NCBI RefSeq assembly: GCF_025630775.1
Contig: NZ_JAOSZE010000025.1
Coordinates: forward strand, 1-64,000
Length of the DNA stretch: 64,000 bases
Direction: 5' to 3'
Source of the DNA: Actinoplanes sp. KI2
GTDB lineage: Bacteria > Actinomycetota > Actinomycetes > Mycobacteriales > Micromonosporaceae
In this document: positions 48,937 to 58,356 of the stretch, piece by piece
Position numbering within the stretch: position 1 is the first letter of the stretch
How the letters are laid out: every line of letters starts with the position of its first letter
Made by a program: the position numbers and the translations under genes
The notes under the pieces: generated by a model
What the model was told of the DNA's origin: nothing
Databases searched by the model: none
Seen by the model: the letters and a program-made list of their open reading frames with translations, nothing else

Positions 48937-49896
48937 GTGAACGCTGCGACGATCGCCGGAGCTGTGACCGGCGCGGCCGGGCTGACCGGCCTGCTCTCCA
49001 CCGGCGCCGTCCAGCTGCGACGCCCCCGACCCTTCCAGCCATCCGGGCACGCCATCGCCGAGCCCACGGCCATCGACCCGCTGCCCGACGTGCTGCGCCG
49101 CGGGCTCGGCGGACTGACCGTGTCGGTCACGCCCGGCCCGCACGGCGAGCTGTTCCTCGGCCCCGGCGGCCCGCAACCCGGCCGCACCCTGCGCCGCCTC
49201 GTGCTGACCCCGCTGTTCGCCCGGGCCAGGAGCCGCGGCGGCCGGCTCGCCCCCGATCAGCAGGTGCCGTTCCGGCTGGTCATCGAGTTCGCCGGTGCCA
49301 ACCGCGAGGCGGAGACGCTGCTACGCGCGTACCGGATGCTCGATCAGCAGTTGCGGGACCACGCGGCGCTGCTCAGTCGCTGCGAGGGCGACACCCTCGT
49401 GCCGAGCGCCGTCGCCGTGTCGGTCGCCGGCATCGTCGACGTCCGGGACCTGCTCGCCGGCCAGAAGATCCGGTACGCGTTCGCCGACGGCTCCTTCGAC
49501 GACCTCGGCTCCTGCGCGGCCCCGCCCACCCTGGTCCCGGTGATCAGCGAGCCGTGGAACCGGCGGTTCGGCTGGGACGGCCGCGAGCCGATCCCGGCCG
49601 AGGAGCGACACCTGCTGCACGCCATGGTGCGGCACGCCCACCGGGACGGCCGCACCGTGCGGATCGCCGGCCTGCCGGAGGGTCCGCGCCGGGCGCGCCG
49701 GGCGATCTGGACCGAACTGGGCGCCGCCGGGGTCGACGTGATCGCCGACCACGACCAGCGCGGCCTGGTCCGCCATCTGAACCGGCACCCGGTCAGCCGG
49801 CGGGTCGAGCCCGCTACGCTGCCCACCCGCGGGGTCCGCCGCACCTCGCCCCGGCCGCACCCGCCCCGCCCGGACCGCCGCGCCGAGCCGGTCTAG
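48937..49896 (+). CDS. PI-PLC/GDPD-like barrel protein lacking catalytic N-terminal motifs
   Basis: A 319-residue protein. Its middle and end follow the HSHNDY-type phosphodiesterase pattern: PGRTLRRLVLTPLFARARSR, FRLVIEFAG, SEPWNRRFGWDGREPIPAEE, and VRIAGLPEGPRRARRAIWTE with GVDVIADHD. The usual N-terminal HSHNDYxR and ExDV motifs, and the His of the LLVAHD strand, are missing; here that strand reads ELFLGPGG. A hydrophobic N-terminus (MNAATIAGAVTGAAGLTGLL) may be a weak anchor. It is probably a non-catalytic relative. The start is GTG. Confidence 0.6.
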   Translation: MNAATIAGAVTGAAGLTGLLSTGAVQLRRPRPFQPSGHAIAEPTAIDPLPDVLRRGLGGLTVSVTPGPHGELFLGPGGPQPGRTLRRLVLTPLFARARSRGGRLAPDQQVPFRLVIEFAGANREAETLLRAYRMLDQQLRDHAALLSRCEGDTLVPSAVAVSVAGIVDVRDLLAGQKIRYAFADGSFDDLGSCAAPPTLVPVISEPWNRRFGWDGREPIPAEERHLLHAMVRHAHRDGRTVRIAGLPEGPRRARRAIWTELGAAGVDVIADHDQRGLVRHLNRHPVSRRVEPATLPTRGVRRTSPRPHPPRPDRRAEPV

Positions 49897-49949
49897 CGAA
49901 CGGTTGCATGCCAACAGTCCGCTTTGGGCGGTGCGGCGGCGCGCCTGCG

Positions 49950-49971
49950 GTCAGGCGAACGCCAGATGAAC
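49950..49971 (-). promoter_or_regulatory. PHO box upstream of the DUF47-pit operon
   Basis: On the minus strand: GTTCATCTGGC followed directly by GTTCGCCTGAC, two 11-base direct repeats as in the Streptomyces PhoP box. It lies 61 bases before the DUF47 start. A matching box is before pstS. Confidence 0.6.
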
Positions 49972-50032
49972 GACGAGGGACCGCTAGCATGCCTGGAGAT
50001 CCATCCCAAGCCCATCGATCGAGGTCCGCGCC

Positions 50033-50659
50033 GTGAAGTTTTCCTTCCGCCCCGTCGAGGGCGCTTTCTACGATCTCTTCACCTCCGCTGCGCAGAATCT
50101 GGTCAAGGGCACCGAGCTCCTCAACGAACTGGCGTTGCCGGGTGTCGACGTGCAGTCGGTCAGCGAGCGACTGAGCGATGTGGAGCACGACAGCGACCAG
50201 CTCACCCACGAGCTGTACAAGAAAATCAACTCCACCTTCATCACGCCGTTCGACCGGGCCGACATCTATTCGCTCGGATCGCAGTTGGACGACGTGATGG
50301 ACCACCTCGAGGCGGTCGGCAGCCTTCTTTACCTGTACGGGCTGACCGCGCTCCCGTCACTCCCCCGGGAGATGCACGAGCTGATCACCGTGCTCGACCA
50401 GCAGTCCAGGGTGACCGCCGAAGCGATGCCGCGGTTGCGCACGATGAAGGACCTCGACGAGTACTGGATCGAGGTGAACCGGCTCGAGAACGACGGCGAC
50501 CGGGCGTACCGGATGCTGCTGGTCCGGCTCTTCTCCGGCGAGTACGACGCGCTCACCGTGCTCAAGATGAAGGAGGTCGCCGACGAGCTGGAGGCCGCCT
50601 GCGACGCCTTCGAGCACGTGGCGAACACCGTCGAGACCATCGCGGTCAAGGAGTCGTAG
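50033..50659 (+). CDS. DUF47 (PhoU-like) accessory protein of the Pit transporter
   Basis: A 208-residue helical protein starting at GTG with GAGG eight bases upstream. It has the DUF47 features FYDLFTSAAQNLVKGTELLN, DVEHDSDQLTHELYKKINS with FITPFDRADIYSL, and VANTVETIAVKES at the end. Its acidic ExxxD patterns bind metals as in PhoU. It is encoded just before pit and probably controls phosphate entry through it. Confidence 0.93.
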   Translation: MKFSFRPVEGAFYDLFTSAAQNLVKGTELLNELALPGVDVQSVSERLSDVEHDSDQLTHELYKKINSTFITPFDRADIYSLGSQLDDVMDHLEAVGSLLYLYGLTALPSLPREMHELITVLDQQSRVTAEAMPRLRTMKDLDEYWIEVNRLENDGDRAYRMLLVRLFSGEYDALTVLKMKEVADELEAACDAFEHVANTVETIAVKES

Positions 50660-50662
50660 ACC

Positions 50663-51664
50663 TTGTCCGCCGATTTCATCGCCGTGTTCGCGGTGATCGT
50701 GGTGGCGATGGTGTTCGACTACACCAACGGCTTCCACGACGCGGCCAACGCGATCGCGACCAGCGTCAGCACCCGCGCCCTGACCCCGCGGGTGGCGCTG
50801 CTAATGGCGGCCGCCGGCAACTTCATCGGCGCCCACTTCGGCAAGAACGTCGCTAATACCGTCAGCAGCATCATCGAGGTGCCGCAATCGCAGGCCGGCC
50901 TCGGCGCGGTCTTCGCGGCCGTCGTCGGCGCGATCGCGTGGAACCTGATCACCTGGTACTTCGGGCTGCCGTCCTCCTCGTCGCACGCGCTCATCGGCGG
51001 GCTGGTCGGCGCGGCCCTGATCGCGGGCTACACCGTGGCCTGGGACGCGGTCGTCAGCAAGGTGGTCATCCCGATGGTGGCCTCCCCGCTCGTCGGCCTC
51101 GTCGCCGGCTTCCTCTTCATGCTGGCGATCATGTGGATCTTCCGGAAGGGCCGGCCGGCCAAGCTCAACCGCGGCTTCCGGCTCGCGCAGACGTTCTCCG
51201 CCGCGGCGATGTCCATCGGGCACGGCCTCCAGGACGCGGCGAAGACGATCGGCGTCATCGTCCTGGCCCTGAACGTCGGGGGCTACCAGGACTCGATCAC
51301 CTACATCCCGCCGTGGACGTACTGGACCTCGGCGACCGTGCTCGCCCTCGGCACCTACGCCGGTGGCTGGCGCATCATCCGCACCCTGGGCCGCAAAATC
51401 ATCCACCTGGGCCCGCCCGAGGGTTTCGCGGCCGAGACGGTCGCGGCGGTCCTGCTCTTCGTCTTCGGTATCAAGCTGCACGCCCCGATCAGCACCACCC
51501 ACACGATCACCTCGGCCATCATGGGCGTCGGCGCCACGAAGAAGTTCTCCGCGGTCCGCTGGGGCGTGGCCGGCAACATCGTCACGGCCTGGATCCTGAC
51601 GTTCCCGGGCGCGGGACTCATCGCCGCCGCCGCCTACCTGCTGACCCACCAGCTGTTCATCTGA
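50663..51664 (+). CDS. pit: PiT-family inorganic phosphate transporter
   Basis: A 333-residue membrane protein with about nine or ten hydrophobic helices and the duplicated signatures FDYTNGFHDAANAIATSVST and GFRLAQTFSAAAMSIGHGLQ with SHALIGGLVG and HTITSAIMGVG. It imports metal-phosphate with protons. It starts at TTG with AAGGAG nine bases upstream, three bases after the DUF47 gene. A PHO box upstream of the pair suggests PhoP control, in contrast to the constitutive Pit of other bacteria. Confidence 0.95.
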   Translation: MSADFIAVFAVIVVAMVFDYTNGFHDAANAIATSVSTRALTPRVALLMAAAGNFIGAHFGKNVANTVSSIIEVPQSQAGLGAVFAAVVGAIAWNLITWYFGLPSSSSHALIGGLVGAALIAGYTVAWDAVVSKVVIPMVASPLVGLVAGFLFMLAIMWIFRKGRPAKLNRGFRLAQTFSAAAMSIGHGLQDAAKTIGVIVLALNVGGYQDSITYIPPWTYWTSATVLALGTYAGGWRIIRTLGRKIIHLGPPEGFAAETVAAVLLFVFGIKLHAPISTTHTITSAIMGVGATKKFSAVRWGVAGNIVTAWILTFPGAGLIAAAAYLLTHQLFI

Positions 51665-51700
51665 GCCGTTCGATGGGGTTTCGATGGGTGTTTCGATGGG

Positions 51701-51736
51701 GTGAGGTGCTGTCTCGGGCGGGAGACAGCACCTCAC
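51701..51736. terminator. Bidirectional terminator between pit and the GH13 gene
   Basis: GTGAGGTGCTGTCTC, six-base loop, GAGACAGCACCTCAC: a 15-bp perfect stem between convergent gene ends. Three copies of CGATGGG precede it. Confidence 0.85.
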
Positions 51737-51771
51737 GCGATGACCCTCCGAGGCTACTGACGGAGGGACGG

Positions 51772-53397
51772 TCAGAGCGACCACCAGACGGTCGTGTCCG
51801 CCGGGATGATCGCCACGCCGGCCTCGATCGTGACCGGGCCGCTGGCGATCAGCAGCTCGCCCGGGGCGTCGAGGCGTACCGGGGAATCGCCCATGTTGAC
51901 CGTGCAGCGGAACTCCGGTCCACGGTCCAGCACCAGCACCCCCTCGGGCGCGTCGTGCCAGGTCAGCGCCGCGTTTCCGGCGAGGGCCTTGCGGCGCAGC
52001 GCGAGCGCGTCCCGGTACATGCTCAGCGTCGAGCCGGCCACGCCGTCCTGGGCCGCCACGCTCAGCTCGGCCCAGGAGTCGGGCTGCGGCAACCACGACG
52101 AACCGCCCTCCGGGCCGAAGCCGTACGGCGCGGTGACGCCCGACCACGGGATCGGCACCCGGCAGCCGTCGCGATAGCCGTCCTGGCCGGTGGCGCGGTG
52201 GAACGCCGGGTCCTGCCGCACCTCCGGCGGCAGGTCGACGACCTCGGGCAGGCCGAGCTCCTCGCCCTGGTAGAGGTACGCCGAGCCGGGCAGCGCGAGC
52301 AGCAGCAGCGTCGCCGCCCGGGCCCGGCGCAGGCCGGCAGCCGGATCGACCGCGGCGGGCTTCTTGCCGGCCACGTCGCCCTGCTCGTCCTGCATCAGCC
52401 GGTTGGTGTGCCGGACGACGTCGTGGTTGGAGAGCGTCCAGGTGGTGGGCGCGCCGACCGCGTCGTTGGCGGCGAGCGAGGCGTCGATCATGGCGCGCTG
52501 CGCGGGGACGTTCCAGGCAGTGCTCATGTAACTGAAGTTGAACGCCTGGTGCAGCTCGTCGGGGCGGACGTAGTCGGCGACCCGGGCCAGCGTGGGCGCC
52601 CAGGCCTCGGCCACGGCGATCCGCTCGCCGGGGTACTCGTCGAGGATCGTGCGCCAGCTGCGGTAGATGTCGTGCACCCCGGGGCGGTCGAAGCACGGGC
52701 TCTCGCCGACGTCCAGCAGGTGCCAGGAGGTCTCCTTGCCGATATCCGGCAGGCCCTTCTCCTTGACCAGGCCGTGCGCCACGTCGATCCGGAAGCCGTC
52801 GACGCCGAGGTCGAGCCAGAAGCGCAGGATCGTCCGGAACTCGTCGGCGACCGCCGGGTGCTCCCAGTTGAGGTCGGGCTGCTCGGGCGCGAACAGGTGC
52901 AGGTACCACTGCCCGTCGGCGACCCGGGTCCAGGCCGGCCCGCCGAAGATCGACGGCCAGTCGTTGGGCGGCAGCTCCCCGGACGAACCGCGGCCGTCCC
53001 GGAAGTGGTACCGCCCACGCAGCGGCGAGCCGGGACCCTCGGCGAGCGCCTGCCGGAACCAGTCGTGCTGGTCGGACGAGTGGTTCGGTACCAGGTCGAC
53101 GATCACGCGCAGACCCAGGTCGTGCGCGTCGGCGACCAGGCACCGGGCGTCGTCGACCGAGCCGAAGATCGGGTCGACGGTGCGGTAGTCGGCGACGTCG
53201 TACCCGGCGTCGGCCTGCGGGGACAGGTAGAAGGGGGACAGCCAGACCGCGTCGACACCCAGGTCGCGCAGGTAGGGCAGGCGGCTGCGGATGCCGGGGA
53301 GGTCACCGATGCCGTCGCCGTTAGCGTCGGCGAAGCTGCGCGGGTAGATCTGGTAGATCACCGCATCGCGCCACCAAGCCGGGGGAAGATCGCTCAT
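51772..53397 (-). CDS. GH13 alpha-glucosidase (oligo-1,6-glucosidase type)
   Basis: A 541-residue cytoplasmic enzyme. Motifs: WWRDAVIYQIYPRSFADANG at the start, VIVDLVPNHSSD, the nucleophile Asp in DGFRIDVAHGLVKEKG, acid Glu in IAVAEAWAPT and LSNHDVVRHTNRLM. It should release glucose from maltose or related oligosaccharides. A LacI regulator lies 30 bases upstream on the same strand; the gap holds GTTAGTAAC, a small inverted repeat that could be part of an operator. Confidence 0.95.
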   Translation of the reverse strand: MSDLPPAWWRDAVIYQIYPRSFADANGDGIGDLPGIRSRLPYLRDLGVDAVWLSPFYLSPQADAGYDVADYRTVDPIFGSVDDARCLVADAHDLGLRVIVDLVPNHSSDQHDWFRQALAEGPGSPLRGRYHFRDGRGSSGELPPNDWPSIFGGPAWTRVADGQWYLHLFAPEQPDLNWEHPAVADEFRTILRFWLDLGVDGFRIDVAHGLVKEKGLPDIGKETSWHLLDVGESPCFDRPGVHDIYRSWRTILDEYPGERIAVAEAWAPTLARVADYVRPDELHQAFNFSYMSTAWNVPAQRAMIDASLAANDAVGAPTTWTLSNHDVVRHTNRLMQDEQGDVAGKKPAAVDPAAGLRRARAATLLLLALPGSAYLYQGEELGLPEVVDLPPEVRQDPAFHRATGQDGYRDGCRVPIPWSGVTAPYGFGPEGGSSWLPQPDSWAELSVAAQDGVAGSTLSMYRDALALRRKALAGNAALTWHDAPEGVLVLDRGPEFRCTVNMGDSPVRLDAPGELLIASGPVTIEAGVAIIPADTTVWWSL

Positions 53398-53427
53398 GGC
53401 GTGACGGTAGCAGGTTACTAACTCGTG

Positions 53428-54474
53428 TTACACCAGTGGTTTGGCCGCCGAGTCGCGGACGATGAGCGAGGTGCTGAGCAACTGATGGGGGTGCTGGTCC
53501 TCACCCCGAATGGCGGAGATGAGAAACGAAGCGGCACTCCTACCCTTCGTCACGATGGGTTGGCGGACGGTGGTCAGCCGCGGCCGGAACCACGCCGACT
53601 CGGCCAGGTCGTCGAAACCGGTCACCGAGACCTGATCGGGCACGGACAGCCCGAGCTCCTCCAGCGCATCCACCGCACCGAACGCGAGGACGTCGGAGAG
53701 CGCCAGGATCGCGGTGGGCCGGGGGTCCCGGGCCACCAGCTGCTTGGTCGCCCGGTAGCCGTCGAGCCGGCTCACCGGCACCTCGGCGAGCGCCACGTCC
53801 GCCATGGTCATGCCCGCGCCGGCCAGCGCCTCGGCGATGCCGTCCAGCCGGCGACCCAGCGGACCGCGGTAGCCGCGGGTGGCGACGTCCGGGCCCGGGC
53901 CGATGGAGAGCACGCCGATCCGGCGATGCCCGAGCTCGAGCAGGTACCGGGTGACCTCGCGGGCGCCGCCGTGGTCGTCCACGTCGACGCTCGGCGCGTT
54001 CTCGTACCGGTCGCTGTCGATCAGCACGAACGGGATCTTCCGGCGCTCCAGCTCGACCACCTCGGCGCCCTCGGTCTCCAGACCGCAGACGATGAAGCCG
54101 TCCACCGCCGCGTACGGGATCGCCTTGAGCACCGAGTCCTGCAGCGGCGGGGTGAGCAGCAGGGTGTAGCCCTCCTGGTCACAGATCTGCCCGACGCCCA
54201 TCAGGAAGCGGGCGTAGTACGGGTTCTCCAGGATCTGCGCGAGCCGCTGCGGCAGCAGCACGCCGAGCGAGGTGGTCGTCCCGGCCTGCAGCATCCGGGC
54301 CAGCGTGTTGGGGGTGTAGCCGAGCTCGGCGGCCGCCGCGAGAATCCGCTCACGGGTGGTCGCCGAGATGCGCTGTGGACTGTTGAACGCGAACGAGACG
54401 GCGGACCGGGAAACACCCGCGGCCGCGGCCACGTCGCTCGACGTCGGCTTGCCGCCGACCTTCCTCGACGGCAT
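53428..54474 (-). CDS. LacI-family regulator upstream of the GH13 gene
   Basis: A 348-residue regulator: helix-turn-helix SSDVAAAAGVSRSAVSFAFN, hinge YTPNTLARMLQ, then a sugar-sensing domain ending SVTGFDDLAESAWFRPRLTT. It is co-oriented with the GH13 gene and lies 13 bases after the Gfo/Idh gene. It probably controls alpha-glucoside use, judged from its neighbour. It differs from the LacI beside the GH1 gene. Confidence 0.94.
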   Translation of the reverse strand: MPSRKVGGKPTSSDVAAAAGVSRSAVSFAFNSPQRISATTRERILAAAAELGYTPNTLARMLQAGTTTSLGVLLPQRLAQILENPYYARFLMGVGQICDQEGYTLLLTPPLQDSVLKAIPYAAVDGFIVCGLETEGAEVVELERRKIPFVLIDSDRYENAPSVDVDDHGGAREVTRYLLELGHRRIGVLSIGPGPDVATRGYRGPLGRRLDGIAEALAGAGMTMADVALAEVPVSRLDGYRATKQLVARDPRPTAILALSDVLAFGAVDALEELGLSVPDQVSVTGFDDLAESAWFRPRLTTVRQPIVTKGRSAASFLISAIRGEDQHPHQLLSTSLIVRDSAAKPLV

Positions 54475-54487
54475 CGCCCCAGAATAG

Positions 54488-55465
54488 TCAGTAGGTCACA
54501 CCGATCTGCTCGCGGATGGCATCCAAGAGGCCCATGATCTCCAATGTGGTGGTGTGCGGCATGAGCGGACTCTCCAGCTCACCGGCCAGGATGCAGCGCT
54601 GCACCTCGGCCGCCTCGAACTGGTAGCCGCTGCCCTCGAACGGGAACTGGTACGTCTCGGGGGCGCTACCCGACCGGGTGAGGGTGAACTCGCGCGGCGC
54701 CCAGAAGCCCGGCGGGATGTCGATCCGCCCGTCGGTGCCGGTGATCGACGCGGCGTTCCGGCTCTCGCCGTTGATGCTGCAGGTCAGGGCGGCGACCGCA
54801 CCGGGCTGCCAGCCGAGGAGCACGCCGGTGTTCTCGTCCACGCCCTCGGGGGTCAAATGCGCCCACGCCCGTACGGCGGTGGGGCTCCCCATGATCAGGT
54901 GGGCCAGGTTGATCGGGTAGACGCCGACGTCGAGCAGTGCGCCGCCGCCCAGCTTCGGGTTGCGCAGGCGGTGCTCGGCCGCAAACGGGCCCTGCAGACC
55001 GAAGTCGGCGTGGATCGCGCTGACCCAGCCGATCGCGCCCTCCTCGACCAGCTCCTGGATCTTCCGGACGGCCGGGTTGAGGCGCATCCACATCGCCTCC
55101 ATCAGGAAGACGTTGTTGGCGTGCGCGGCCTGCACCAGCCGGGCCGCCGAGGCGAGGTCCAGCGTGATCGGCTTCTCCACCAGCACCGCCTTGCCGGCCT
55201 CCATGCAGAGCAGGGCGGCGTCCAGGTGCTGGGCGTGCGGCGTGGCCACGTAGACGACGTCCACGTCGGGGTCGGCGGCGAGGTCGGGGTAGGAGCCGTA
55301 CACGCGGGCGAAGCCGTACCGCTCGGCGAACGCGACGGCGGTCTCCCGGGAGCGCGAGCCGACGGCGACGAGCTCGGCACCCGCGACCAGCGGGAGATCC
55401 TTGGCGAACTGTGCGGCGATCCCGCCGGGGCCGACGATGCCCCAGCGGACCTTCTGTTCGGTCAT
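54488..55465 (-). CDS. Gfo/Idh/MocA-family oxidoreductase
   Basis: A 325-residue protein starting at ATG 55465. The N-terminal Rossmann fold has VRWGIVGPGGIAAQFAKDL and VYVATPHAQHLDAALLCMEA, followed by the family motif VLVEKPITLDLAS. The C-terminal domain has GGALLDVGVYPINLAHLIMG with the catalytic Asp/Tyr region. It may oxidise a sugar or polyol with NAD(P). Its place before a LacI regulator and a glucosidase suggests a sugar-related role. Confidence 0.92.
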   Translation of the reverse strand: MTEQKVRWGIVGPGGIAAQFAKDLPLVAGAELVAVGSRSRETAVAFAERYGFARVYGSYPDLAADPDVDVVYVATPHAQHLDAALLCMEAGKAVLVEKPITLDLASAARLVQAAHANNVFLMEAMWMRLNPAVRKIQELVEEGAIGWVSAIHADFGLQGPFAAEHRLRNPKLGGGALLDVGVYPINLAHLIMGSPTAVRAWAHLTPEGVDENTGVLLGWQPGAVAALTCSINGESRNAASITGTDGRIDIPPGFWAPREFTLTRSGSAPETYQFPFEGSGYQFEAAEVQRCILAGELESPLMPHTTTLEIMGLLDAIREQIGVTY

Positions 55466-55568
55466 GATCGGTACGTTAGTCCCCCTTCCCGCGCTCCAAA
55501 CCTCACCGCTTGCGGGTCCTTCCGATTTGGGTGATGGGTAGGGCGGCGGAATGGGGCACGATCGACGG

Positions 55569-56468
55569 GTGACCGACTCGAACCCTGCCTCCCTGTCCTT
55601 CCCGCTGCCGGATGCCATGGTGCGCCGGGCCCGCGAGTTCCGCGGCGATCCGGCGCCCACCCGGCCCGCGGCCACCGTCGTCCTCCTGCGCCCCGAGGGC
55701 CAGACCTTTCAGCTGTACGTGCTGAAGCGCGCCGCCACGATGGTCTTCGGCGGCCTGCACGCGTTCCCCGGCGGCGGCGTCGACCCGTCCGACCGTCCGG
55801 AGACCGTTCGTACCGACTGGGCCGAACGGCTGGGCGTGCCCGGCGAGCAGGCCCGCGCGATCGTCGGTGCCGCCGCCCGCGAGCTCTTCGAGGAGGCCGG
55901 CGTCCTGCTGGCCGGCCCGGTGGACGAGCTCGACCGCACGGTCAGCGACGGTTCCCTGAGCGGCGTCGTCACGCACGGGACCGAGCCGGCCGGCGGCGAG
56001 GCGGCGGGCGGGGACGACCGGGTCATCGGCGACGTCAGCGCCGCGGACTGGGAGGAGGATCGGGCGGCGGTGGCGGCCCGCAAGCTGACCCTGACCGACC
56101 TGCTGTGCCGGCGCGGGCTACGACTGCGGGACGATCTGCTGCTGCCGTGGGCCCGGTGGATCACGCCGGAGTTCGAGCCCAAGCGCTTCGACACCTGGTT
56201 CTTCGTCGCTCTCCTGCCGGAAGGCCAGACGGCGCGCGACGTCTCCGGTGAGAGTGAGTCGGCCACCTGGATCAGCCCGGAAGCCGCCGACGGCCTGGCC
56301 ATGCTCCCGCCTACGAGGTCGACCGTGAGCTCGCTCCGCCCGTACCGGAAGATCGCGGAAGTGATCGCGGCCGCGAGTCGCCGCGATGCCGCACGGCCGG
56401 TCATGCCTCGCGTGGAGGTGAAGGGGGACGGGAGCGCCGTGTTGCACGTGGCGCTCCCGTCGCAGTAG
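55569..56468 (+). CDS. NUDIX hydrolase (long form)
   Basis: A 299-residue protein from the GTG at 55569. The N-terminal NUDIX part has LHAFPGGGVDPSDRPETV and the box AARELFEEAGVLLAG. A second part (about 170-290) has PWARWITPEFEPKRFDTWFF, as in long NUDIX proteins resembling NUDT19. The substrate may be a CoA derivative; this is a guess. It converges on pstB with ten bases between stops. Confidence 0.88.
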   Translation: MTDSNPASLSFPLPDAMVRRAREFRGDPAPTRPAATVVLLRPEGQTFQLYVLKRAATMVFGGLHAFPGGGVDPSDRPETVRTDWAERLGVPGEQARAIVGAAARELFEEAGVLLAGPVDELDRTVSDGSLSGVVTHGTEPAGGEAAGGDDRVIGDVSAADWEEDRAAVAARKLTLTDLLCRRGLRLRDDLLLPWARWITPEFEPKRFDTWFFVALLPEGQTARDVSGESESATWISPEAADGLAMLPPTRSTVSSLRPYRKIAEVIAAASRRDAARPVMPRVEVKGDGSAVLHVALPSQ

Positions 56469-56478
56469 GAACTTTCGA

Positions 56479-57255
<777 letters not shown>

Positions 57256-57267
57256 GGGGATTACCTC

Positions 57268-58356
57268 TTAACGGGTCAAACTGTTGCGACGGGCGAGCAT
57301 CTTGGCGGCGATCGTGAGCACCAGAACGAGCGCGACCAGGGTCAGCGCGGCGGTCCAGGCCCGCGCGGGTGCGTACTTCGAGGCGTCACCGGCCTGCTGG
57401 TACACGAAGAGTGCCAGCGAGGACTGGTTGCCACCGAACGGGTTGAAGTTGATCGCGTCGGCGCCGCCGGCGACCAGCAGAACCGGCGCGGTCTCGCCGG
57501 CCGCGCGGGCGATGGCCAGCATGACGCCGGTGACGATGCCGGGCAGCGCCGTCGGGATGACGATCTTGATGATCGTCTTCCAGTGCGGCACGCCGAGCGC
57601 GTACGAGCCCTCCCGCAGCGGGCCCGGCACCAGCCGCAGCATCTCCTCGGTGGACCGGACGATCGTCGGCAGCATCAGCACGGACAGCGCCAAAGCGGCG
57701 GCGAAGCCGGAGAAGCGCGGCTGCCCGTTGTTGAACCACGGGCTCACGATCAGCACCCAGAACGACAGGATGAACAGACCGGCCACGATCGACGGGATAC
57801 CCGTCATGACGTCGACGAAGAAGCGGACCGTGTTGGCGAACCTGCCCCGGCCGTACTCGACCAGGTAGATCGCGCCGAGCACACCCAGCGGCACCGCGAT
57901 CAGGGTGGCGATGCCGACCTGCTCGAGCGTGCCGATGATCGCGTGGTACGCGCCGCCGTTCGGGTCGCGCGCACCGATGTTGTTCATCGACGTGGTGAAG
58001 AAGATGGCGTCCAGGCGCTCCAGGCCCTTGGAGATCAACGTCCAGACCACCGAGGCGAGCGGCAGGATCGCCAGCACACAGGCCGAGTAGATCAGCGACT
58101 GCCAGGCCCGGTTGCGGGCCGCGCGACGGCCCTCGACCCGGCTCGCGGCCAGGAACAGCCCGATCAGGTAGAGGAACCAGCCGAGGACGACGACCAGCAC
58201 CCAGTTGCCGACGCCCAGGCCGTAGACGACCGCCGCGGACAGGCCGAACGCGATCACGGCAACCAGCAGGTTGGTGACCAGCGGCAGCCTCTTGGTGCGG
58301 ATGTGGTCCGGGGTCATCACGACGCCGGCCAGGTCACTTCGCGTCATCATGCTCAT
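57268..58356 (-). CDS. pstA: PstA, phosphate ABC transporter permease
   Basis: A 362-residue permease with about eight hydrophobic segments. It has the EAA-type loop ALGVPHWKTIIKIVIPTALP and IARAAGETAPVLLVAG, both standard for PstA. The N-terminal 100 residues form two extra helices (LLVAVIAFGLSAAVVYGLGV) seen in actinobacterial forms. It overlaps pstC by four bases. The start is ATG at 58356; a second in-frame ATG follows two codons later. Confidence 0.96.
   Translation of the reverse strand: MSMMTRSDLAGVVMTPDHIRTKRLPLVTNLLVAVIAFGLSAAVVYGLGVGNWVLVVVLGWFLYLIGLFLAASRVEGRRAARNRAWQSLIYSACVLAILPLASVVWTLISKGLERLDAIFFTTSMNNIGARDPNGGAYHAIIGTLEQVGIATLIAVPLGVLGAIYLVEYGRGRFANTVRFFVDVMTGIPSIVAGLFILSFWVLIVSPWFNNGQPRFSGFAAALALSVLMLPTIVRSTEEMLRLVPGPLREGSYALGVPHWKTIIKIVIPTALPGIVTGVMLAIARAAGETAPVLLVAGGADAINFNPFGGNQSSLALFVYQQAGDASKYAPARAWTAALTLVALVLVLTIAAKMLARRNSLTR

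Noticed and set aside
50938..53421. Long plus-strand frame covering pit and the GH13 gene
   Set aside because: It crosses a perfect bidirectional terminator and is antisense to a complete GH13 enzyme; no domain is visible in it.
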